DNA of 64,000 bases from Ariolimax columbianus. Lineage: Eukaryota > Mollusca > Gastropoda > Stylommatophora > Arionidae. Each line of letters opens with the position of its first letter. Positions within the stretch are counted from its first letter, which is position 1. Below, one piece after another: positions 35,126-48,049 of the stretch. The notes below the pieces were generated by a model. That model was not told where the DNA came from. It made no database searches and was given only the letters and a program-made list of their open reading frames with translations. The DNA is taken from the NCBI GenBank assembly GCA_036924085.1, contig JAVGWX010000003.1, forward strand, positions 129,301,023-129,365,022, read 5' to 3'. Made by a program: the position numbers and the translations under genes.

Positions 35126-36165
35126 CTAATAAAACATTATTTTCCTTCATTTGTTGCATATCACAACAGAGTTTTTCTTTGTTACTTATACTTTTCTGTC
35201 GATTAGCAAGCACACTGTATTTGCTGTCCGCTTTTTTATGTGCAATATTCATTGTTTTACCAGTATTTGGTAAACGCAATTGATGGGCCAAACATGGGAA
35301 CCTGTCTGTTTTTACTTTTGCTCCTCAGATATAAAGTTGATATTTGATTGACATGCCAATGACATTATAGTGACATTTAACATTACAAGGTCTATAAAAG
35401 GTGAAATACTCAGTGCTAGGGTACTTGATAGTTGACAGGACTACATTAGCGTGAAACGTATGTAGTTAATAAAAGCAAAAAGCAGGAATTTCAGTTTGAA
35501 TTTAGCATACAACACATTCTTCATATGTCAGTGATATGTTGTTACCATATCCCATATAATGACGAAATCCTATATACAAGCATGCCAGTTGAAACATAAG
35601 GGTGTGTCAAATTTATCAACACCAGGTTGGATACAGTGCAATAATTTCACAAATATTTCACAACTACATAACATGATAACATAAACAATGATAACAACTA
35701 GCAGACCAGATTTGTATCTATATCATGTGCCATATTTGAAGGCCTTATAATTGTGCGTACAGAGATGGACATTACACCATACTATGCATTATCTCTAAAG
35801 GTAATTACATAAAGTTGTGCTAATATAAATTTCTAAGACATAATAAGGGCTAAAGATATCATTTATGTTTTATGCATATGTCCTGTCGGGATACCAACAG
35901 TAGTTGTGGCCCCATACTATTACTGGTATGAAAGATGCCATGTCAAAATATTTCGTTACATACCCTGGATCTATTAACAAATGCTCAAACCTAAATTTCT
36001 TGAATTATTAAGATTATTAATGTTGGATAAATTCCAGAAGAATACGCAGTAACCAGAAATGTCACACAATGAAAACATAAAACGGTCTAACAAACAAGAG
36101 CACATGCATATCTTTTCTAACGACAACAGCCAACTTATCCAAACTGATCATCTCAGAACTGTTTC
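35126..36165. other. no recognised gene
   Basis: AT-rich DNA without a domain-bearing frame or tandem repeat. Confidence 0.45.
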
Positions 36166-36169
36166 ATCT

Positions 36170-36580
36170 AATAGAAATCTTCTCTGACTGAAGTCAGCCT
36201 TGGGCCAAGATCAACTAGCACCGCAGTGATAATTGTGAGATTTAAGAAGAACACCAGTTTTATAGTGAGAAGTTTGCTTAAACGATGTCTGTGCAATATC
36301 AATTTTACAGTGGTGAAATCTGTCCATGCACTGTCGGTTGTACAGTGAGAACTTGGTAACATTTATCTGTGTAATATCAGTTTTACGGTGATAATTTCTG
36401 TAAAAATTAATTTACGCAAAATCAATTTTACGAAGAGTACTTAAGCAGGTTATTATGTACACTGTCAGTTTTACAATGATAAAATATGTTTTTAAAATAT
36501 GTCTGTGCTCTGTCAGTTTTACAATGAAAACCTGGGTTAACACTGATTGTTGTCTTTTCGGTTTTATAGTGACATCTGTG
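36170..36580. repeat. degenerate ~60-bp repeat with TCAGTTTTACAGTGA core
   Basis: AATATCAATTTTACAGTG, CTGTCGGTTGTACAGTGA, ATATCAGTTTTACGGTGA, TGTCAGTTTTACAATGA and related words recur every 55-65 bp. The array is old and eroded. Confidence 0.75.
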
Positions 36581-36868
36581 ACTAGACGTATCTAGACATG
36601 ATCTCTTTCAAAGATGATTCTGACACCAGCTCTGAATACGTTAAATCACAAATACATCATGTGCCTAAGCGTATGCTCTCTTTCTTTAAGTGCCAGCTGC
36701 AAACCGATCTATGTCGTCAATGGTGTCACTATACCATAAGCAGGGCAAACACATTTAAGGACAATGCCACTTTTATAGTAAGCTCTTCATAAAGATCGGC
36801 CTGAAAACTATCTGGAACATGAACACTGCATGTTACATGAGCATGTCATCTGAGCTTTACTATAAATC

Positions 36869-36899
36869 GATTAATTTATAAATCAATTATAAATTAATC
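36869..36899. other. 13-bp perfect hairpin, 5-nt loop
   Basis: GATTAATTTATAA (36869-36881), loop ATCAA, then TTATAAATTAATC (36887-36899). It is very AT-rich, with no terminator or transposon context recognised. Confidence 0.8.
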
Positions 36900-38020
36900 A
36901 TTTAACCCCTAACACTAGTTCTCCATTAAAATACATTCACTTTAACGTTTGTTCCCTTTGCTATGGTTGAGGAATTAACGCTGCTAACCAGTGTAGTATA
37001 TATGCATTGTGCAGGCTAGGATTTTATTTCACCTGCGATATCAAAGACTGTTGCGCCGTATTTTGGTTTTGGCCCCGTGCCCACTTGGGTAAAACGAATG
37101 GTATTCTAAACGTTCGACCATATGGCACCTCTATTCTTCTACAAAATCCTGTACATTCTAGTGGTGCGGTGAAAACTACGGTCAAATGTTCAGTCAAATG
37201 TCAGCGTTACAGAGATTTCCTGCATTTCTGAAGCTGAACACAGAGAAGCACAAACAGATAATAGCGAAAGGGAAACAAACCTAACTGGCTTGCAGAAGCC
37301 AGGGGAGATAACCACTCTGATAATGATAAATCCAAAACGCAGCGAGTGAGACATGTCAAAGAAGGTGTTAATCATGCTAAAATAACTTAACACATTTGAT
37401 AACATTAACATATTATGTTTTGTTATTACACTTTACAGTGTCATTATGTATATATAGTTAGTCCAATAATTGCGTTTCCTTACCTCATGTCCTCTTCTAG
37501 CTGGTGTATGTGCATTAATATGTGACTTATATACTTTCAATCGATCAAACACACGCTTTGATTGCCCCAGCAGTATTGTTGGGGAGTGTAAACGGTTCAA
37601 AGAGAAAATAGCTAATATATTATGTCTTATTAAAATATATTTTACTCCTCTAACGGTTCTTGTCTATTCCATTTTCCATTTGATACGAATCATTCATTCA
37701 TTTCGCATTTACGATCCACGTGAAGCATGTGGTAATAACTACGTCCAGCCTCCTTGCAGGAAGCCTGTATCCGAGCACTTATAGTTGCAGTTTTAGTATA
37801 ATTGGTTTTACGTAATGATGATTAGCCTCGTTAACACACTTCTTTAGTTTGGTTTTAGGACATACATGGAAGGTTACAGGGGTCATATTCTTACTCTGAT
37901 ATCATTCAAGTGTTCTATATGATCGACATTCACTTATAACAAGAACACAAACCAGATGCATATTGTTTTTGCTCTGTAGCTGCGGTTCTCGACCTTTTTG
38001 TTGGTTAAAATCAGAGGGTA
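36900..38020. other. no confident gene
   Basis: Two plus-strand frames (37007-37231 and 37470-37784) lack recognisable domains. They are not supported by splice or repeat evidence. Confidence 0.4.
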
Positions 38021-38024
38021 AACA

Positions 38025-38300
38025 TCTTGGCAAATGGTTCATGGAACCGACTTCGTTGCATATGGACGTTCAATATGTGGACATTACATCTCATTAGATA
38101 AAGTGTCCACAACACAGTACGAGCTCCGCTGTTCTCCATGGTCCATTTACAACTGCGTCGGCTGGGAGAAACATTCATACTAGGGGAAAAAAGCCGACAA
38201 CCCATGATATGCATGGTCTGTGTAACCAAGGGCGACGTGATTTGAACCTAGTACACTAGGTTTGTAAACCAAGATCACAGACACTCGGGCACACCCTACA
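38025..38300 (-). mobile_element. SINE family S, copy 2 (tRNA-derived)
   Basis: On the minus strand from about 38297: GTGTGCCCGAGTGTCTGTGA (A-box region), then TGTACTAGGTTCAAATCACG (B box, near the consensus GGTTCRANTCC). The body runs to the plus-strand left end AAATGGTTCATGGAACCGAC. Homologous to 34188-34470 in the same orientation. Confidence 0.8.
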
Positions 38301-39410
38301 AGAGACTGCAGTGAAACTTGACATAAAATTCCGATTATAACATAAATAGTATCATTAAGTTTCACTGGGCACAGATACAATATTAACTTAGGTGGCTTCT
38401 CAGTTAGATACATCCATTTATCTAGATCTTAGTAAAAAGGCATTTTAGTCGCAAAATAGGTTATATCTGTGCCCTGTAAATGTTTCTGACAATAATAAAT
38501 AAATAGGCGAATGATTTGTGGCTTTCATAAAAATTGCCGTACCAAGCCATCATTCAAGAATAATTACACTACTATGTTCCTTTTACTACATTTCATTGAA
38601 AATTATTTTGATTTCTGTGAATCACTATACAGCGAATTCATTGAAGAGTGATCAATAATTCATTGAACGTTATTTGATGTATTATTTATATTATCTAGAT
38701 GTTAATATACACATTATCTTCTAGTTGTACCGATGTTGAAATTGATTTTGTTTATCTCTTTTACAGCTCATCAAATATCAATACGAGATATAATTATTTT
38801 TACAGTCGATAATAACATACATTGATATTATTGCAAAGCGGCAGATCAAAACGTCATGGCTACAAGGGACACAGCACAAACGACAACACCTTACGCGTCC
38901 CTAAAACAACAATTAGCATATACATAAAATCAAATACAATACGACTTCGCGCCAGCAATTAGCCAGGAAGTAGGCGACAAAGTATATGATCCATACGATG
39001 ACACAAATACAATTATTATACAAAATGTGTACACACGTAAAATTTAGAATACATACTAACACACACTCATATATGTACTTATATTGAGACACACATATAT
39101 ACATATACATACAAACGTACAAATATGCACATCCATACACACTTACATATATAAACATACATATATATATATCTATTTCGGTTCTTCTCTCCCTCAATCT
39201 GGCGCGACTAACACCGATTGCTCTTGCCGTGGACACCTGGATGACGTAGACTTTACTTATGACCCGATACTTGCTTGATTTCTTGCCCAATCATCTTTAC
39301 CGTTACGCTATCCTTACCTCTAACCTCCAACAAGAAATCCCTATTTCTCGTACATACGCCTCATCCTTTTCCACCGACCTCCCTCTGATCATGTGAAACT
39401 TGTTCTTACA
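38301..39410. other. no gene; ACATA-rich stretch
   Basis: Between 39060 and 39175 there are many ACATATATACATAC and CACAC words, a diffuse microsatellite that gives tyrosine/isoleucine-rich false frames. Confidence 0.5.
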
Positions 39411-39416
39411 ATTTAT

Positions 39417-39660
39417 CTTTACATCACCTATGTCCGTGAGAACTTGTCCCGCCATCTCAATATCACCTATGTCAGTGAGAACTTGTCCCGCCATCTCAAT
39501 ATCACCTATGGCCGTGAGAACTTGTCCCGCCATCTCAATATCACCTATGTCCGTGAGAACTTGTACCGCCATCTCAATATCATCTATGTCCGTGAGAACT
39601 TGTCCCACCATCTGAATATCATCTATGTCCGTGAGAACGTGTCCCGCCATCTCAATATCC
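39417..39660. repeat. 39-bp minisatellite, 6-7 copies
   Basis: The unit is CTCAATATCACCTATGTCCG plus TGAGAACTTGTCCCGCCAT. The period of 39 (13 codons) keeps frames open on both strands: minus DIEMAGQVLTDIG, plus NITYVRENLSRHL. The minus frame (39303-39695) has non-repeat flanks but no domain. Confidence 0.93.
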
Positions 39661-40129
39661 TCAATTCCAAACCTGTCAGACTTGTGGTATTCCATGATCC
39701 TTCAATACAGAACATCACGTGTGACTTGATCATAAACTGATTCTATACTCAACTCTTGGACCATAACAGCCACCTTGCGGTAACATCTCGAGTGATTGAA
39801 TCGGTCTGACATCCAGACACGTTCGATAACCAGTCCGTATCAGTGTCTGATATTTGCTTATTATGCAAATTAATATATGCTATTATTTGTCACATCTGCA
39901 ATATTAGCTATGATGACGAGGCTGACCTTGAACGCCGTGCTGGCTTCTGTTAACACCGAAAAAATATATTTCTCCGGTCGTCAACCACATCAATCCGGAT
40001 CTTCCGGATCGGTATCACAATCACCCGCAGTGTCTCATTCTCATCCAATGATCAACATTTGTTTGAGTTCTATAATCGTTTAAACTGTCTTATTAAGTAA
40101 TCAGACTAAGCAATCAAGACCCACCACGC
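39661..40129. other. no recognised feature
   Basis: Unique sequence between the 39-bp array and the LINE end. Confidence 0.4.
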
Positions 40130-41040
40130 TGACCGTTCAGACCATGGTTCATGACAGAGTCCCAGGCAGCACGCAGGGCAGATGGAGAGCAGGTGATGTG
40201 TCTCAGCCAGGTGTTAGGTGGGCGGCACCGGGGACTGTGGAGTTCCTGTCAACAATCAGGGATGATGGAGTGGATGTTCCAGTCAGCAATCAGAGAATAT
40301 GGAGTGGATATTCCAGTCAATAATCAGGGAAGATGGAGTGGATGTCCCAGTCAACAATCAAGAAGGTGGAGTGGATGCAATGTTTCTCTACCATGTGCTG
40401 TATGGGCGTCATCATGACGACTTCATGGGTTGTACGATGTTTTCAGGCATCTGATTTCCAGACACAGGTGTAGAAGCTCTCGTACCGGGATGTCCCGAGA
40501 AAGGCCGGTCATATTGCCGTAGAAAGAGAGGCGGCACCGATCTAAAATTTAAGAAGTGTTCTTTAGTTGTGTATATTGTGAGATCTACGTGATAGTGACT
40601 AGGTCTTGCCAGTGAACTCCAATTGTACATTGTTGGTTGCGCCTGTGGAAGATCTCCAGCTGCTTCCGATTTCCTTGCATGACAGCCCCGGTCTGGAAGC
40701 CGTACAAGAGGATGGAATGAGACATGATCTATATCGGTGCAGGTTGGTTTCCCCGGAGCGCATCTGCTGAGACCAGTTTCTGCGCAGACAGTTCATTAGT
40801 GATGCAGCAAAGCCGATCCAATGAGTAATTTGTGGGTCAATGTATGATCAGACGTCAGTCCACCACGCCAGATGACGCCCTCGGTAGGATTGAGGGGATT
40901 GCTGATGCCAGGGATTCCAACTGTAGTTGGATCACTGCCAAGACTTTGAATCTTAGTCTTCGCCCAAGAGAGGTGCACTCCAAAATATGAAGCCTTTTCT
41001 ATAAATACATTCCATTTCTTTCCGTTGGCTCTCCTGTTCA
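40130..41040 (-). pseudogene. LINE ORF2 C-terminal remnant, split by a minisatellite
   Basis: Minus strand. At about 40985-40930 HLSWAKTKIQSLG is the post-catalytic 'VSWxKTKVQxLG' block. At about 40830-40730 LIGSALLHH in one frame, and RNWSQQMRSGETNLHRYRSC in the next, correspond to the 'RIGIASxVMNxLRRxWxQxxLSxxTKLxIYxSC' block. FYGNMTGLSRDIPVREL near 40520-40470 fits 'LFGHIARMxxxxPAHxAL'. The terminal block PPNTWLRHI with AAWDSVMNH lies at about 40220-40150. Between the last two, where the family has a short GRPxxWRRxxGRP linker, sits a 34-bp array (40247-40380). It is frameshifted and dead. Confidence 0.82.
40247..40380. repeat. 34-bp minisatellite inside a LINE, 4 copies
   Basis: The unit is CTGTCAACAATCAGGGATGA plus TGGAGTGGATGTTC (33-34 bp). 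The four copies vary by small indels. LINE coding similarity is present on both sides, so the array grew within the element. Confidence 0.9.
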
Positions 41041-41082
41041 ATCAATTCGTTTCCATTTCTTTCCTTCACCCCTTACCGCTCT

Positions 41083-41105
41083 CTCTCTCTCTCTCTCTCT
41101 CTCTA
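41083..41105. repeat. (CT)n microsatellite
   Basis: About 11 CT dinucleotides. Confidence 0.95.
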
Positions 41106-41219
41106 ACTTTCTTTTTTCTCTCTCAAAATATGTTTATCAGTTCAATTCTGTATCTATGTATCTGCATCTTTGTCTGTAAATACATAAGTGTTTGTGTGTA
41201 TCTACTGGTGTATAAAGAT

Positions 41220-41252
<33 letters not shown>
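41220..41252. repeat. (AT)n microsatellite
   Basis: About 16 AT dinucleotides. Confidence 0.95.
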
Positions 41253-41254
<2 letters not shown>

Positions 41255-41999
41255 ATACGACACTAAATCTGTGCATGTATCCATAATTTCATGAATGAAT
41301 TGTGTTGTAGCTTATGTAGGAACGTGAGAGCTAATACGTGTGTACACATTTTATTATATTTGTCTCTTTGTGCCATCATATTTGGCAAATCATATTTGCT
41401 TACAATGTCAATAATACATCACTGGCCTTTTTCTGGTTATAGCTTCCGCCAAGTCTTATTACATTCTGTGTTAGGTTAGCATTAATTTTTATTGAGATTT
41501 GTTAGTAGTTTGCGAAGTGCTTTGTCCCCGACGAAGTCTGACAAAAGTCTTTCTGGCCGTAATGAATTATTCGTTTTGTGTGATCCCGAAGCGGTAACTT
41601 AGCTTTGCCCACTCATGCTAGTATCAACGTTTGACCGTCTCCTAAAGTCCAACCCCACGTCTACGTCGTAAGAGGTGGAAACAGATCGAAGTAATGATTT
41701 ACTCGGAAAAGTCGTTAGTGAATATGGATATGGCACTGATATTGCTGGTCTAGCAAGCCAAGAAACAGAATACATCTGGTACGAAACCACTAAATGCGCT
41801 AAAATGGATTAATCTCTAGAGATAACAGACTGGAAACGGGACATGACATATAATAGCAGCTTGAAATGTTAGTAGATTCTTGTGAAAAGGCACCGGAGCA
41901 AATTGAACATATTGAATGAAACATAGTTATGAACTGCTGATGTATTAATATCAGAAAAATGAGACAAAACATCAAATATACCAATGTAAACAGTGTATT
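41253..41999. other. no recognised gene
   Basis: AT-rich. The minus frame 41599-41790 has no domain. Confidence 0.4.
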
Positions 42000-44620
42000 G
42001 CTGAGGAGGGGTGTCGACAAAATGGAAAAAGTCAAACATGATGCATATTTTTGTTCACACTCAATGAAAGCAAAGTTAATTATAGAACGACTAAACGTCA
42101 ACAAACAGTTGAAAGTGGGAACACAACAGTTGCTCAGGTCTTCGTCCCATACAATGACGTCATCAATGAGGAAGGCAGAAGAGATTTCTACCAGACGCTA
42201 AGAATAGGTTTACTGAACAGGATGATCTGATCATAGTAAACGATTGTTCTGGAAAACAGGAGAGAAAGATCAAGTGACTACAGTTTATAAATATTCACTG
42301 ACACTTCTTTAGACAGAACAGCAATGGAGAAATATTGATAAATGGATGTATTTAGAATGGTTTAATAATAACAAACACCATCTTCCAACACCATAAAGGT
42401 CATATCAGAACATGCTACAGATGGAATAACTAGGACGTAATATCACCAATTGATTACATATTAATAAACGCAGAGACAAACAAGAAAATGCCAGAGTAAT
42501 CACCAAAATATGTATAGATACTGCAGGCCAGTAGTAATGACGTAGACAACAGCCACCACAGAGGAAATCTAAAATGCAAATATTAGAAGAGAAAGTGTTT
42601 ATAAATGATATATTTACTGTAAATGCCGTGAAATGGCAACCGTTTTTGAGACAATGTATAGAGTAACGAAAGACAAACACATTAAATGGATCATCTATAA
42701 AACAGCTGAATACACTAATAAAAAAATTTGAAGAAAAAAACACGTTTACACGCGACAAAGAAAAAAACACAAACAGACTGATGGAATACTGAAATTAAAG
42801 AATCAATACAGACTAAATAAGAAACTCTACAAAACATAACTAACGTCCATGACGCGAATATATTATATCAGTTACGAAACAGCAGGACAAAATTCAATAC
42901 GTATAATCAAAATCGTTAGAGAATCAAGCTAAAAAGCACATGCAAATGCAAAACTCACAGAAGATTTAAACAAAATGAAAGTATCAAAGCAGCGACGTTA
43001 AGAGATGATCGCTTTAATCATACAAAAATCATTGTCAACAAAAATAAATCCCAATATTTAGCGAGCGTCTAAGAAAGCAGCGATGGAAAAAGAACATTCA
43101 AACCTTTACAACCCTGAAGACACACAGGGACAATAATTACTTCCCCAAAGAATCAAGGATCACATAGAACCTGATATATTGATTCCAGAAATATAACGGA
43201 CTATAAATAACTTACCTAAAAATAAGTCACCGATACGGTTGGCATAACAAATGAAACTATTCAAGTATGTGCAAAGACATAACTGAAATGGTTGGATGGA
43301 ATCTTTACAATAGCACGAACGAAAGAAGAGTACCAGGCGATTGACAACGAACTATAATAGTGCCAATCTGGAAGATAAAAAGGCAGCAATGGAAACGGTA
43401 ATACATACAGCAGCACATAACTACCAAGTCATACGGAAATAAATTATGTGAAAAACTTTAACAAAGAATAAGACCAATTGGTTTACCTTAGCAAAGCTCA
43501 ATTTTGAATCCGTATAGGAATGAGATTCTCTGATGCCTTATCATATTTAAGACAATTAAGCAAAAGAAAAAATATAATAATACAAGCAATGCAACATAAC
43601 ATCCACTGATCCGGAGTAAGCTTTTAATATAGTAGACTGGAATCCACTCTGAACACATTAAAAGAACTTTGGAATACAAGTAGAACTACTGAATGACAGG
43701 GCATCTGTACGATATGAAGAAGAATATAATATAAAAACGTTTGATAGAATCAGAGAGGATTTTGGGAATAACTATAAAAGTGTGACAAGGATGCGTGCTT
43801 TTATCATCACTATCTAACTTTTACGTAGACACAATGACCATAGAAGCCATCCAAATTGTAATTTCAGAAATGAAATTTAACTGAATACATAAACTGCCCT
43901 TTGCAGAACACATCCAAATGTACCAGGATTAATATTAACTGTGAAATCATACGATTGGAACAGCGTGTGGACAATTGATTTTGAAGATTAGCACTTTCAA
44001 GACAGAAACTTTGAGAGTCATCAAAACACCAGGTCAACTAAACATAAGTGTAAACAATTGCAAACTTACGTACGCCCAAGAGCTCAAATTTCTGGGAAAG
44101 GTTTTTACAGAACATAGAAACATTAGAAACACGTAAGAAAGTCTTTGTTGTGACTAATATACTGTCGCCACTACTTAAACATCCGAATATCAACAAGACA
44201 ACATCTGCTAATCATTATGTTTATGGCAACTCAGTGTTATCAGTGTCCAACTTGGTCCTTATCCAATGCATGTGAGAGAAAATGTAAAGTATGTCAAATC
44301 AAATTACTAAGAAAATTCATTGGTGTCACTAGCACATATGCAATCAGATTTGAGGACATAACAAACGTGTGCTGAATACTTCAAAGAAAGAAAATAGATG
44401 GTTCGGTCATCTCATGAAAAGGAAACTTGCCTGGCTACCAAATGGTACTTACAACACCAGAAGATCTAGCTACAGCGCACAGGGAAGGCCGTGCGGCAGA
44501 TGGATAGATAACACAAAGAAATCCTACAACAAAACCGGCTTACATCAACAGGCGCAACACACTTAGCCCAAGAAGGACAGCTTAAGCTCACAGCCTAACG
44601 ACATGAGTGGATGGGCAAGT
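42000..44620 (+). pseudogene. decayed LINE, endonuclease to C-terminus (~2.6 kb)
   Basis: The longest retroelement copy in the window, heavily frameshifted on the plus strand. The N-terminal part (42040-42180) resembles the APE endonuclease block around 'QVYVPTNDxxxEEKxxFYxxL' (VAQVFVPYNDVINEEGRRDF). Around 42860-43000 is linker text, and at about 43190-43260 a LPKNKSP block (family LKxxKAPGxD). RT fragments follow (EYNIKTFDRI, near 43740). The C-terminal frame 44369-44566 is clear: KENRWFGHLMKRKLAWLPNG, GRPCGRWIDNTKKSYNKTGL, the 'RWFGHxxR...GRPxxRWxDxIKxD' ending. Stops are too many for function. Its antisense gives the minus frames at 42405-42770 and 43488-43679. Confidence 0.78.
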
Positions 44621-45150
44621 AAATAAGTAAGTAGGACGCCCAGTGCTTCCCCAGCTTAGATCTCAGTTCAACTATTTTTACATTAGAGGGACAAGGTGAC
44701 AGTGTAATGACGTGTCACTGGCTAACTCCTGTGATTTTGGCTGTACACGAATAGCTCCATCTTAACATATACAGCGATTTGGATATATTTTATGCTTATA
44801 GTTAGTTCTTTTATTCTCTGATTTAATAACTTTTGTATATATTCATCATATATGAGATACAAATTATAAAGCTTTATTTAAATTCAGAGAGATTAATTCA
44901 ATCATATCTTGTTTTGACCAGTGTGAAAAGGAGATTGAATGTCTGTAGATGGGATGTTACTATCCTAAGGGCATAATTCAGCAAAGCTAATGACGTCTTA
45001 AGATATGATCTGATTAGGCATGGGTGAAGTTCTCGTCTCTATCAGGCACACAACTCTCCTGGAAAGTACTTAGACAATGGTCTGTGCTAATATTGAGTAG
45101 AGTATTACAGATTTCACATCAAACACGAATTTCATTCACCGATAACTTAC
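44621..45150. other. intron or intergenic DNA next to the Ig exon
   Basis: No further Ig exon, transmembrane exon or polyadenylation context could be recognised downstream of the exon on the minus strand. Confidence 0.4.
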
Positions 45151-45435
45151 TGTTCAATACAATGACCTTAACACTCTCCACGTGCTGCTTGGAAAATCGA
45201 CACACATACGTCCCTGCATCCTCCATGCTGACTCTCTCAATCTCCAGACGACTATGCAGGATGTTAGTCTCACTGACCAGGTACTCAGTGATCAGCGTGC
45301 GGCCACCAGGCTTGACTCTCGTTCCGTCCTTGAACCAGTCGACCCCCTTAGGATCGTAGTTTATATTTTTGGCTGTACAGTTGAGGTCTATAGTGGTACC
45401 CTTCTCAACGTAATTTGTACCCGTCAGTTTTATAC
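45151..45435 (-). CDS. immunoglobulin-domain exon (complete domain, phase 1-1)
   Basis: This exon of an Ig-superfamily protein encodes one whole Ig domain of about 95 residues. Minus-strand reading starts after the acceptor TTGCAG and ends before the donor GTAAGT (45150-45145). Both boundaries are phase 1, and the 285-nt length keeps the frame, the classic layout for Ig-domain exons. Domain landmarks in order: GIKLTGTNYVEKGTTIDLNC with the B-strand Cys, then VDWFKDG with the C-strand Trp, LEIERVSMEDAGTYVC with the DxGxYxC motif and second Cys, and VESVKVIVLN as the G strand. There are no stops and no damage. The plus-strand frames here are antisense shadows. Ig domains like this serve in cell-surface adhesion or recognition proteins. 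The particular protein cannot be named. Confidence 0.93.
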
Positions 45436-48045
45436 CTGCAACAATGGATGTATGTTAGTACAGGAACAATGCATACGTTTGTCTTCTATATTGACTGATC
45501 TTTTCTGGCACCACAGTGAAACAACTTAAATAAATCGCTTGTATATTGCAAGCGATGACAGCGCCAGGATACGAGAGATGTATGCAGTCGTCTAAGGTCT
45601 GATACAATGACCTGCGCTTTAATTAGATTTACGTGAAGAAGGTTTGCGCTACCGCCAACTGCACTCTCTCGTCCTGAGCTACCTTGGTGCTGTGACAGTG
45701 CATGTTAGCCGAGACAACTGGAGATATCATAGTATGCAGATTTGTATTTTCTTGAATTTACTCCGTGCCACGTGTCATGTGAAAGAATTAATGAATTTCC
45801 GAATGTGTGTTTTAACTAGGTAGCAGCTTACTGTCTGTTGTTCGGTTTTCGATTGCCAAGGTCTTTTTATGCACACATCGTATTCACAGGACCTCCGAGT
45901 TTATCGTCCGCCTTTGATAGGAAGAGGCACACGATCTGACATCTCCTGAGATCAGAGGTCGCTTGAAACAGGCGGGATTCCTTTTTGCCACTGATTCCCG
46001 CATTTGTTCGTTCCTTTCTTGGGAAATCTCTTTGCTATAGTGACTCATACAAGTACTATTTATAGTGAGACCCTGTCCACGTTATAATACAGGTAACGAC
46101 ATGTCTAATGAAGACAACGCTTCGGTTTTGATGTGTAAGAAACGTCAATACACTAGGGCTAGACTAAAATATTTATCAGATGGAATTTGTAGTCAATTTA
46201 TTGCTGTCGTTTTGGCCCATAATAGCAAGCCTGGCATCCATTTACAGCTTGCACGACTTGAACGTGTCGATAACGATCATGTTTTGCCCAGTATATTTAC
46301 CGTGCACAGACAGTTTGTTACAAATCCACGGTTAGTACGTTTATAAATTGAAGTTCGTCTGATACTCTACTTGTGCTCTAAAGATTTTGAGTGAATAATA
46401 AGCTAGATGTGTTGGTATATCATGTTTTGCAGCACACTTTCACAATAAATATGTTACACATTTACCACTTTTCTTTTAAGCTCATTTCATTTGACCTAAT
46501 TCTTCTAGTTCCTATTGAGACATATAGCTGCAACAGATACTCTCTACGGATTGGACCGTTTCCTTGAGCAATACGTAAGGAATTCATAGCCTTTAATCAC
46601 CTGTTCCACTGATCATCAACAGGTGTTTTTTGATCTATTGGGTTTTAATCTGACGTATGACTGGTTTTGTTATTATGTTTCTTTGTGTCGATGGGGCCGA
46701 TCTACCTCCACTTTCACATAGCTTAATATATGAGACCTAATTGTGTTATATTTGATCACAAGACACAAATAATGCGATGGAAATATATATTTATGAATAT
46801 CTTCAATCGGTTGTGATACTTCTAGCTGCAAGGCATGTCTTGGAGCCGTATCGTATGACCGATTTCACAGTAGTACTAGACAACCAAAGTGGCTACTGTT
46901 TCTTAGAAAAAACAATTAATTATGATATATATTATTATAGTAGAGCAATCCATGTATATGCTATGTATGGATCAAAGTCCTCTTCTATGTCGGACCTTGC
47001 TTTGCCTACCGCTTGTCTAGCAGCTCAAGATCCCCGCTGACGATCGCCCAACAGAAGTCAGCAGACAGTGAGCCAGTTGCTTGGTATCGTTTCTGCATCG
47101 CGGCAGTGTCCTGGTGAAAGCGTCCATCTTGTTTCTGATGATGCTGGTGTCGTCATTACTTAATTGCGATGGTTTGTCCCCTCTGTCGCAGTCCAACAGT
47201 TTACTTATATATTTCGACCATCTGCTTGATACGCCAATATCATACAACATGATGTCTCCATTCTTAGTCTGAATGCATCCTCATTCTTGAGCCAGCTTTG
47301 CTTCAGATGTCGGGGAAGAAATCCATGTGACAATGGGAAATCAGAAATTTAAGGACACATTGCAAATAAGTTCGTGATACAGAGACAACATATTCTGAAC
47401 CAGTTCTTTGCAGTTTTCTGGCCTAACATTCCTAAGGAAGTTAGCTGAGAGCAGACTAAACACTATCTAAGATTTGGTTCTTATCACCTTGAAACAGATT
47501 GTCTAACATCTCGTCTCAGAAGAGTTTACGGATCTGAGGACCGACAGACTTTCGCTCTTTAAGTTTCGATTTGCTGAGTTAAGGGAATTTGTGAGCCAAA
47601 TACTTTAAACATCATCCAGTACTGTCTATGCCATCAACAATTTTTTTTTCCATTACACACAATTGAATGTGTAGGGGAGGTTGCATAATTGTGTGCGTCT
47701 CTGCTAGTACGTGTGTGTCTATTTCTTCTCCTTGACCTTCATATATTTAATGTGAGGCTGATCTCGCTTTACGAGAACAAAGTCGTTTTCGGCTGTCCCA
47801 CTCCCATAAGAAAAGCCATTACTGTGTGTGTCCCATTTGCAGACCCACAAACACAGCCACGAGCCTTATTTTCTGTTAACGGCAGTTTAAGGGTTGTTTC
47901 AGGCTATCCTTGGTGTCTTTCATGTACGCAGCGTGTCCATTTAGAATGGATAGCAATCAGCTACAATTATACAGAGCACCACCTTGAAACTCCATTTAGA
48001 GGAGTCTATGAATAGTCGTCATTTTTGTGGGCCTAGATCATTCAT
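45436..48045. other. probable intron; unresolved coding-like fragments
   Basis: This is the left part of the 11 kb interval between the two Ig exons. Three open stretches deserve mention but lack support: plus 46065-46346, minus 47017-47250, and plus 47689-48015 (see findings). In the minus strand at about 47135-47030, a third frame reads DGRFHQDTAAMQKRYQATG and then SADFCW. This looks protein-like but I cannot name it. Confidence 0.35.
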
Positions 48046-48049
48046 TAGG

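Noticed and set aside
39303..39740. 115-130-codon frames on both strands
   Set aside because: Generated by the 39-bp period. The short unique flanks have no domain.
42405..42770. Minus-strand 121-codon frame
   Set aside because: Antisense of the decayed 2.6 kb LINE.
45024..45529. Plus-strand frames of 111 and 115 codons
   Set aside because: Antisense of the Ig exon, which has splice sites, correct phase and conserved residues on the minus strand.
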